Part shown: piece by piece, positions 59,285 through 64,000 of the stretch
How the letters are laid out: every line of letters begins with the position of its first letter
Position numbering within the stretch: position 1 is the stretch's first letter
Assembly (NCBI RefSeq): GCF_002277895.1
Contig: NZ_CP023000.1
Location: forward strand, 868,001-932,000
Direction: 5' to 3'
Length of the DNA stretch: 64,000 bases
DNA from: Rhizobium sp. 11515TR
Lineage (GTDB): Bacteria; Pseudomonadota; Alphaproteobacteria; Rhizobiales; Rhizobiaceae
The notes under the pieces: generated by a model
Told to the model about the DNA's origin: nothing
The model's database searches: none
What the model saw: the letters and a program-made list of their open reading frames with translations, nothing else
Program-made: the position numbers and the translations under genes

Positions 59285-60646
59285 TTATCGCCGTCGATAA
59301 GACGCCCCGCAGTGACGTTCCGGCAGGCGAGCGGTTTCCCCGAAGATCTTTTGCCGCAGTGAACCTTCTGCATATGCAGTCTTATAGAGACCTCGATCCT
59401 GCAAGGCTGGCACCACAATATCGACGAAATCCTCAAAGCCCTCCGGCGCCACCGTGCGTGTGAGGTTAAAGCCGTCGATCTCCCCCTCATCGATCCACGC
59501 GGAAAGCTCATCCGCGACCGTTGCGGCATCGCCGACAACGACCGGATAGCGGCCGCCAATGGACAGTTCCCCTAGCAATTGCCGCTTGGTCCAGCCTCGT
59601 TGCCGCGCAGTTTGCGTTGCCGACTGGCTGGCGTTGGACGGTCCATAGACGATAGCCTCGTCGAGTTCGTAACGCGAAAAATCGATACCCGTGCTCGCCG
59701 AAAAATGCGCCAACCCTGCTTCAGGATTAGCATGGTGGAGATAGTCCGCGTATCTTTCCCGCGCCGCGGCAGCCGAGCGATCCGCCACGACAGTTATGCC
59801 GACAAAGATTTTCACGTCATCGGGCTTTCGCCCCGCAGCAACAGCCGTCTGGCGCAGCGCCCGGACAGCGGCGCGTGCTGCATTCTTGTCCGCGGCTGCT
59901 ATGAAGATGCATTCGGCATGACGGGCAGCAAATTGCCTGCCGCGGCCGGATGTACCCGCCTGATAGAGAACCGGTGTACGCTGCATTGACGGTTCGGCAA
60001 GATGATAGCCGCGCGAACGATAGAATTGCCCCTCATGATCTATCTGATGGACTTTTGACGGATCGGCATAGATGCGCTTTTCCTTGTCCGCCAAAACCGC
60101 ATCGTCTTCCCAGCTTCCCTCCCAGAATTTGTACAGGAGTTCGAGATATTCGTCTGCTCGATCGTAGCGGGCATCATGCTCGATCTGCATATCGAGTCCC
60201 AAGCCGCGCGCGGCACTGTCGAGATAGCCGGTTACGATATTCCAACCGATGCGCCCATTGGTCAGATGATCGAGTGTCGACATGCGCCGCGCAAAAACAT
60301 AGGGCGCATCCGCACTGGCATTGACCGTTACGCCAAAGCCAAGATGCTGCGTCACGGCCGCCATGGCGGACACTAGCAACAAGGGATCATTGAGTGGCAA
60401 CTGAATGGATTCCCGCAAGGTTAGATCGACCGAGTTCTGGTAGACATCATAGACGCCGAGAATATCGGCCAGGAAAATGCCATCGAAAAGGCCACGCTCC
60501 AGGGTTGCCGCAAGCGATGTCCAGTAGCTCAGCGTCTTATAGTGATCGGACTGATCTCGCGGATGCGTCCATAGCCCATGATTGATGTGGCCGACGCAGT
60601 TCATGTTGAATGCGTTGAGCAATATCTTTTTTCTTTGCGTTACCAT
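59285..60646 (-). CDS. NtaA/SnaA/DszA-family FMN-dependent monooxygenase
   Basis: This protein of about 453 residues has the bacterial luciferase-like fold of the large NtaA/DmoA group: LLNAFNMNCVGHINHGLW at the start, LERGLFDGIFLADI, TQHLGFGVTVNA, STLDHLTNGRIGWNIVTG, and LYQAGTSGRGRQFAARHAECIFIA. Members use reduced FMN and oxygen to cleave C-S or C-N bonds in compounds such as dibenzothiophene sulfone, dimethyl sulfide or nitrilotriacetate. ATG 60646 follows GGACGAG. It ends the minus-strand operon. Confidence 0.88.
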   Translation of the reverse strand: MVTQRKKILLNAFNMNCVGHINHGLWTHPRDQSDHYKTLSYWTSLAATLERGLFDGIFLADILGVYDVYQNSVDLTLRESIQLPLNDPLLLVSAMAAVTQHLGFGVTVNASADAPYVFARRMSTLDHLTNGRIGWNIVTGYLDSAARGLGLDMQIEHDARYDRADEYLELLYKFWEGSWEDDAVLADKEKRIYADPSKVHQIDHEGQFYRSRGYHLAEPSMQRTPVLYQAGTSGRGRQFAARHAECIFIAAADKNAARAAVRALRQTAVAAGRKPDDVKIFVGITVVADRSAAAARERYADYLHHANPEAGLAHFSASTGIDFSRYELDEAIVYGPSNASQSATQTARQRGWTKRQLLGELSIGGRYPVVVGDAATVADELSAWIDEGEIDGFNLTRTVAPEGFEDFVDIVVPALQDRGLYKTAYAEGSLRQKIFGETARLPERHCGASYRRR

Positions 60647-60747
60647 CTCGTCCGTCGTTTCAGTTCGATCACCATATTGTAGCACTTGCCACCGACATAG
60701 CCGCCCTCCAGACAAGCTTCCGCCGCTCAATCACGACAGCGTCGGCT

Positions 60748-61350
60748 TCAGGCCGCTGGTGTTGGCTCGCCGAGCGATAGCATCAATCGGTTTGCCCAAT
60801 TGAAGAAGGCAGCCCCATGGATCACGTCGGCGATTTCCAGATCATCCAGGCCCTCCTCGCGCAATCTGACGATCTCGTTGGCTCCAAATTGCGATGGCGT
60901 CGCGGTGAGCGCGGCTGAAACCTCGACAACGGCATTCCAGCGGCTGCCAAGATCCGCCTGAAGCCCATCATCCAGCAGATGCTGCACGTCATCCGTCCGC
61001 TTGGAATGATGGGAGGCGAAACGAGAATGGACCGATGCACAGAAGATGCATCCATTCGCCCGCGATGCAGCCGTGGCAGCCAGTTCACGCTCGGCGCGGG
61101 GTAGGCCGGCCGAGACATTATAGAAGATATCCTTGTCCGTCTTGGTGCGGGCCTGGAGAATGTCGGGATCGCGTACCAGCAGCATGAAATACGGCGACTT
61201 CGCCCGGGATGCGTCCACAAGGCCTGCCCAGTGCCGCTCGGTCAAGTCCGCTTCATCAAGGGGCTGCAGCCAGGGCGTCCAGCCGATTTCGGCTTGAGTG
61301 AAGGCATTTGGTCGGTTTTCGATTGTCGGGTGAATGACAGTTTCGGTCAT
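60748..61350 (-). CDS. Alkylhydroperoxidase-domain protein (AhpD/CMD-like)
   Basis: This 200-residue protein has the AhpD-type redox motif C-I-F-C-A-S-V-H near residue 102, with ERELAATAASRANG before it and ADVIHGAAFFNWANRLM at the end. It resembles the Avi_7169-type subfamily found beside luciferase-like monooxygenases. The Cys pair and His suggest a peroxidase or thiol-relay role during the flavin oxidation. It is 23 bases downstream of the CMD-domain gene. Confidence 0.82.
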   Translation of the reverse strand: MTETVIHPTIENRPNAFTQAEIGWTPWLQPLDEADLTERHWAGLVDASRAKSPYFMLLVRDPDILQARTKTDKDIFYNVSAGLPRAERELAATAASRANGCIFCASVHSRFASHHSKRTDDVQHLLDDGLQADLGSRWNAVVEVSAALTATPSQFGANEIVRLREEGLDDLEIADVIHGAAFFNWANRLMLSLGEPTPAA

Positions 61351-61373
61351 GAAAGGAGTCCTTGTTCGTGTGA

Positions 61374-62003
61374 TCAGGCTTGCGCGACCCGTCCGACATC
61401 GGCTGAACTGGCCGCCAAGGCCTTCAAGCCCGTAACGACCCTGATCTGAAACGCTAGAAATGCGACCAGCTGTGACAAGGTAACGATGCCTGTGGTCGTC
61501 CAGCCGGCGTCCAGCAGCTTCTGCAGCGCCGCAGCGCTTGCCTCCCTCGGACGGAAGACCAGAAGGTGGCTGTGTTCGAGCGCCGCGCTGAGCTTCAGGT
61601 CCAGAAGTTTGCGGCTTTCGACCGAAACCTCATAGACGAGGCCCGGCCGGTCCTCGCTGGAAAGCGGGCCAGCCGGATAATGGCCGTAAGGTCCGGTTGT
61701 ATCACCGGCCTCCAGCTCCGCATCGATGACGGCGACGAGCTCGGGGCCGTGCGCCTCATCCCGCAACTTGGAGGAATAAAAATTCGCGATCTCCGGCGCC
61801 TTGTGAAGGCCGGCGACAAAGGCGGCGACGGCAAAGCGCTCCGCCGGGGTCACGCTTCCCCAATGCTCGGGCTCGAAAAGAGCTTCATAGCTCTTTTGAG
61901 CATTGAGGCGCGTCTCGGGCCGTTGTGCCCGAAGGCCGTCAAGATCGGACCCAGGATCTATTCCTGCAAGGAAATCGATGACGTCTCTGGTCTGCACAGT
62001 CAT
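61374..62003 (-). CDS. CMD-domain protein (Avi_7170-like)
   Basis: This 209-residue protein (DVIDFLAGIDPGSDLDGLRAQRPET..., EALFEPEHWGSVTPAERFAVAAFVAGLHK) resembles the Avi_7170-type carboxymuconolactone-decarboxylase-fold proteins. It lacks the C-x-x-C pair of its neighbour, so it may be a non-catalytic partner. The two AhpD-fold genes and the luciferase-like gene are typically neighbours in this subfamily. It lies 29 bases downstream of the second monooxygenase gene. Confidence 0.78.
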   Translation of the reverse strand: MTVQTRDVIDFLAGIDPGSDLDGLRAQRPETRLNAQKSYEALFEPEHWGSVTPAERFAVAAFVAGLHKAPEIANFYSSKLRDEAHGPELVAVIDAELEAGDTTGPYGHYPAGPLSSEDRPGLVYEVSVESRKLLDLKLSAALEHSHLLVFRPREASAAALQKLLDAGWTTTGIVTLSQLVAFLAFQIRVVTGLKALAASSADVGRVAQA

Positions 62004-62032
62004 GGTCGATGCCTTCTCTTCGGATGCTGCTA

Positions 62033-63082
62033 TTAGACTTGCGCCGCGAAGCGGCGTTCATTTCCGGTGGGGCGCTGTTGCACCCAACCAAGCGCTGGGG
62101 CGACATGAGCAGCCGTCAGTTCCAGCGAGCGCAGGATATGTTCATGCGGCGGATCGACGGAATGCACCTGAAAGACCAGATCCGTGACCCGCGCCAATGC
62201 CGTGTCTGCCTGAAGCGACGCGATAACGTCGTCGGGGGTGCCGACGTGAACATCGAAGGCTCCAATCAAATCAGCCGTGGTTTCGCCTGGGATCACAAAG
62301 CCCGCCGCCTTGAAGTGTTCGACGATCCGCCTCAGGCCGATGTCAGCAAAATGAAGGGCTTCCTTTCTGCTGTCGGCGACAAAGAGGCTGCGCGAACCCA
62401 ATATTCGCGGCTGCCGCCCGGCCGGCAGCGCTGACAGATAGGCGTCGATGATCGGGTTCTGCAGGTCCGAAAGCTTGGCGTCCGGTGTCTCCGGCGGCCG
62501 TGGCTGCGTCCTAGATAACATCAGCCCGTCGCCATCACGGCCGGCACGCAAGCCGCCGCCAACGGAAAATGTCGCCTGCCAGACATGGTCGCGCAAATGC
62601 GGCGCTGCCGGATACAGGCGGTTGCCGCCTGCAAGCTCTCCGCCCGCCCAGGCATCGCGCACGAGAGCAAGATGATTGCCATAGACCTCCGTGCGCTGGC
62701 TGCTTTCCAGGCCGAAGGGAAGGAAGGCCTGCGGGGTACCGCCCGTTCCGAAGCCGACCTCCAGCCGCCCGCCGAGCAGCTTGTCGAGCACGGCTGTATC
62801 TTCGGCGACCCGCACCGCGTTCTCCATCGGCAACGTGATGACACCCGTGCCCAAACGAATATGCGAGGTCTGCGGGGCCAGGGCGGCGAGAAACACCAAT
62901 GGTGCAGGCAGGCCGCCTTCGTCTCCGTTGAAGTGATGCTGCGCCACCCAGGCCGTGTCGAAGCCATGTTTTTCGGCATGGATGATCTGCTCGGCAACCA
63001 GCCTGTAGCGGGTTCCGGCATCCACCTGGTCCAGGACCCGACTGAAGAAGCCCAATCGCTTCAGTAATGTTGGCTTACTCAT
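62033..63082 (-). CDS. LLM-class flavin-dependent oxidoreductase (KPN_01858-like)
   Basis: This 349-residue luciferase-like protein has LGFFSRVLDQ near the start, HAEKHGFDTAWVAQHHFNGDEGG, IRLGTGVITLPMENAVRVAEDTAVLDKLLGGRLEVGFGTGG, and ILGSRSLFVADSRKEAL. The pattern matches the KPN_01858-type group. It probably oxidises the substrate brought by the ABC importer. It begins 4 bases after the stop of the ABC ATPase gene, so the two are coupled. Confidence 0.86.
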   Translation of the reverse strand: MSKPTLLKRLGFFSRVLDQVDAGTRYRLVAEQIIHAEKHGFDTAWVAQHHFNGDEGGLPAPLVFLAALAPQTSHIRLGTGVITLPMENAVRVAEDTAVLDKLLGGRLEVGFGTGGTPQAFLPFGLESSQRTEVYGNHLALVRDAWAGGELAGGNRLYPAAPHLRDHVWQATFSVGGGLRAGRDGDGLMLSRTQPRPPETPDAKLSDLQNPIIDAYLSALPAGRQPRILGSRSLFVADSRKEALHFADIGLRRIVEHFKAAGFVIPGETTADLIGAFDVHVGTPDDVIASLQADTALARVTDLVFQVHSVDPPHEHILRSLELTAAHVAPALGWVQQRPTGNERRFAAQV

Positions 63083-63086
63083 GGGA

Positions 63087-64000
63087 TCATCCTGCACTGG
63101 TAAGGGCGGGCGCGGTCGCCCGCGGAAACTTCTTGCCTGGCACCGCATCGATCAGCTCGCGTGTGTACGGGCTACTTGGATTGGAGAAGACGTCTTCGAC
63201 ACGACCCGTCTCGACCAACTGCCCGGCGTTCAGCACCGAGACAGTGTCCGCGATCTGTCGCACGACGGCGAGATCGTGGGAGACGAACAGGTAGGTCAGC
63301 CCAAGCTCACGCTGCAACTCGCCCAAGAGATCGAGGATCTGCGCCTGTACTGTTACGTCAAGTGCGGAGACGGCCTCATCGAGCACCAGGATCTGCGGGT
63401 CGAGGACCAGGGCACGCGCAATCGCGACGCGCTGGCGCTGCCCTCCCGAAAGCGCATGCGGCCGACGTTGTGATATGTCGGCTGGCAGCCTGACCTTGTC
63501 GAGAGTGGCCGCCACCTTTGCCAATCGCTCACGCCGGGATAGGCGTTCGAAATTCAGCAACGGCTCCTCCACGATCCCGGTAATCGTCTGCCGTGGATCA
63601 AGCGAAGCATAGGGATTTTGATAGACGAGTTGGATCTTCTTGCGCAGCAGCCTCAACGCTTCGCCGCGCAACGAAGCCAGGTCGAGCCCGTCGATCAGCA
63701 CCTGACCCGAAGTCGGCTTCTGAAAGGCGGAAACGATCCTTATCGTCGTCGTCTTGCCGGAGCCGGACTCACCGACAATTGCATGGGTGCTGCCGCGGCG
63801 AACGCGAAAAGAGACATCGTCGACCGCCCGGAAACCGCCGCCGCGACCGGCACCAAAATCCTGCACCAGCCTATCGACCACAACGATGTCGTCCGCCGGC
63901 GCGGTGGATGCAACTGGGTGTACCGGCGGGGTCTTCGGCCGCGCATTCAACGATGGCGCGTCGGCAAGCAGACGACGCGTATAGTTGCTCTGCGGGTTTG
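63087..64000 (-). CDS. Peptide/nickel-type ABC importer ATPase, dual-domain, 5' part outside window
   Basis: The visible 303 or so residues hold one ATPase domain: Walker A GESGSGKTTT, YQNPYASLDPR (Q-loop), signature LSGGQRQRVAIARAL, ILVLDEAVSALD, and the C-terminal oligopeptide-type tail NPSSPYTRELIDAVPG. The frame stays open to the right edge and its first residues, NPQSNYTRRLLADAP, are the tail of another such domain, so this is a DppD-DppF fused gene whose first half is outside. A TTG at 63950 is in frame but is not the start. It should power import of the monooxygenase substrate. Confidence 0.9.
   Translation of the reverse strand, partial: NPQSNYTRRLLADAPSLNARPKTPPVHPVASTAPADDIVVVDRLVQDFGAGRGGGFRAVDDVSFRVRRGSTHAIVGESGSGKTTTIRIVSAFQKPTSGQVLIDGLDLASLRGEALRLLRKKIQLVYQNPYASLDPRQTITGIVEEPLLNFERLSRRERLAKVAATLDKVRLPADISQRRPHALSGGQRQRVAIARALVLDPQILVLDEAVSALDVTVQAQILDLLGELQRELGLTYLFVSHDLAVVRQIADTVSVLNAGQLVETGRVEDVFSNPSSPYTRELIDAVPGKKFPRATAPALTSAG

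Noticed and set aside
59107..59559. A 150-residue minus-strand frame reaching out of the monooxygenase gene into the gap before it
   Set aside because: Its first part is only a shadow of the monooxygenase reading frame and its last part has no domain or ribosome site.
1..64000. Insertion sequences, integrases, tRNA or rRNA genes
   Set aside because: I found no transposase or integrase motifs, no terminal inverted repeats with target duplications, and no tRNA- or rRNA-like sequence that I could recognise by eye.

Overview
The window looks like chromosomal or megaplasmid DNA of a fast-growing rhizobium (Rhizobium/Agrobacterium group). Codon use is GC-rich. The exopolysaccharide (EPS) genes are ExoY-, ExoF- and ExoP-like, and there are DUF995-type proteins and two copies of a GGAAAAGTGC...GGAATTACG intergenic repeat of the kind I associate with Rhizobiales. 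Genus assignment is inference; no rRNA or tRNA is present.

Region 1 (1-33713) is a Wzx/Wzy-type polysaccharide locus. Minus-strand genes encode a pyruvyl transferase, a Wzy-like polymerase, a TIGR04325-type methyltransferase, a flippase, an ExoY-like priming transferase, a GT4 transferase, an unusual Wzz/ATPase-GT2 fusion and an ExoF/Wza-like exporter. A secreted GH16 glucanase and another GT4 lie on the plus strand. Inside the locus (4465-22541) sits a compact NRPS-PKS set: an A-PCP starter, a 2,700-aa KS-AT-ACP-aminotransferase-C-A-PCP megasynthase, and a C-PCP-thioesterase. It is accompanied by a formyltransferase-fold/GINT1-like protein, a PPTase, a DegT aminotransferase and a GMC oxidoreductase. 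My main hypothesis is that it makes a small beta-amino-acyl peptide that is either attached to the polysaccharide or secreted with it.

Region 2 (33714-40814) is regulatory: a GGDEF-EAL protein, then a tightly coupled partner-switching operon with two kinase-like proteins, two STAS domains (one fused to a methyltransferase) and one HAMP-PP2C phosphatase.

Region 3 (40815-48648) starts with an AT-rich promoter island. It continues with a synthase-type polysaccharide operon (UDP-glucuronate decarboxylase, UDP-sugar 4-epimerase, processive GT2, UDP-glucose dehydrogenase) and secreted DUF995, GH26 and DUF995 proteins. The nucleotide-sugar genes could make UDP-GlcA, UDP-Xyl and UDP-Ara.

Region 4 (48779-58967) holds a small secreted protein, an AraC regulator, and a LacI-controlled RbsBAC-type sugar importer ending next to a cytoplasmic GH38 alpha-mannosidase. 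Two identical operator-like 15-mers lie 115 bp apart upstream of the importer.

Region 5 (59285-64000) is one minus-strand operon of two flavin-dependent monooxygenases, two CMD/AhpD-like proteins and a dual-ATPase peptide-type ABC gene that runs off the right edge. It is probably for uptake and oxidation of an organosulfur or similar substrate.
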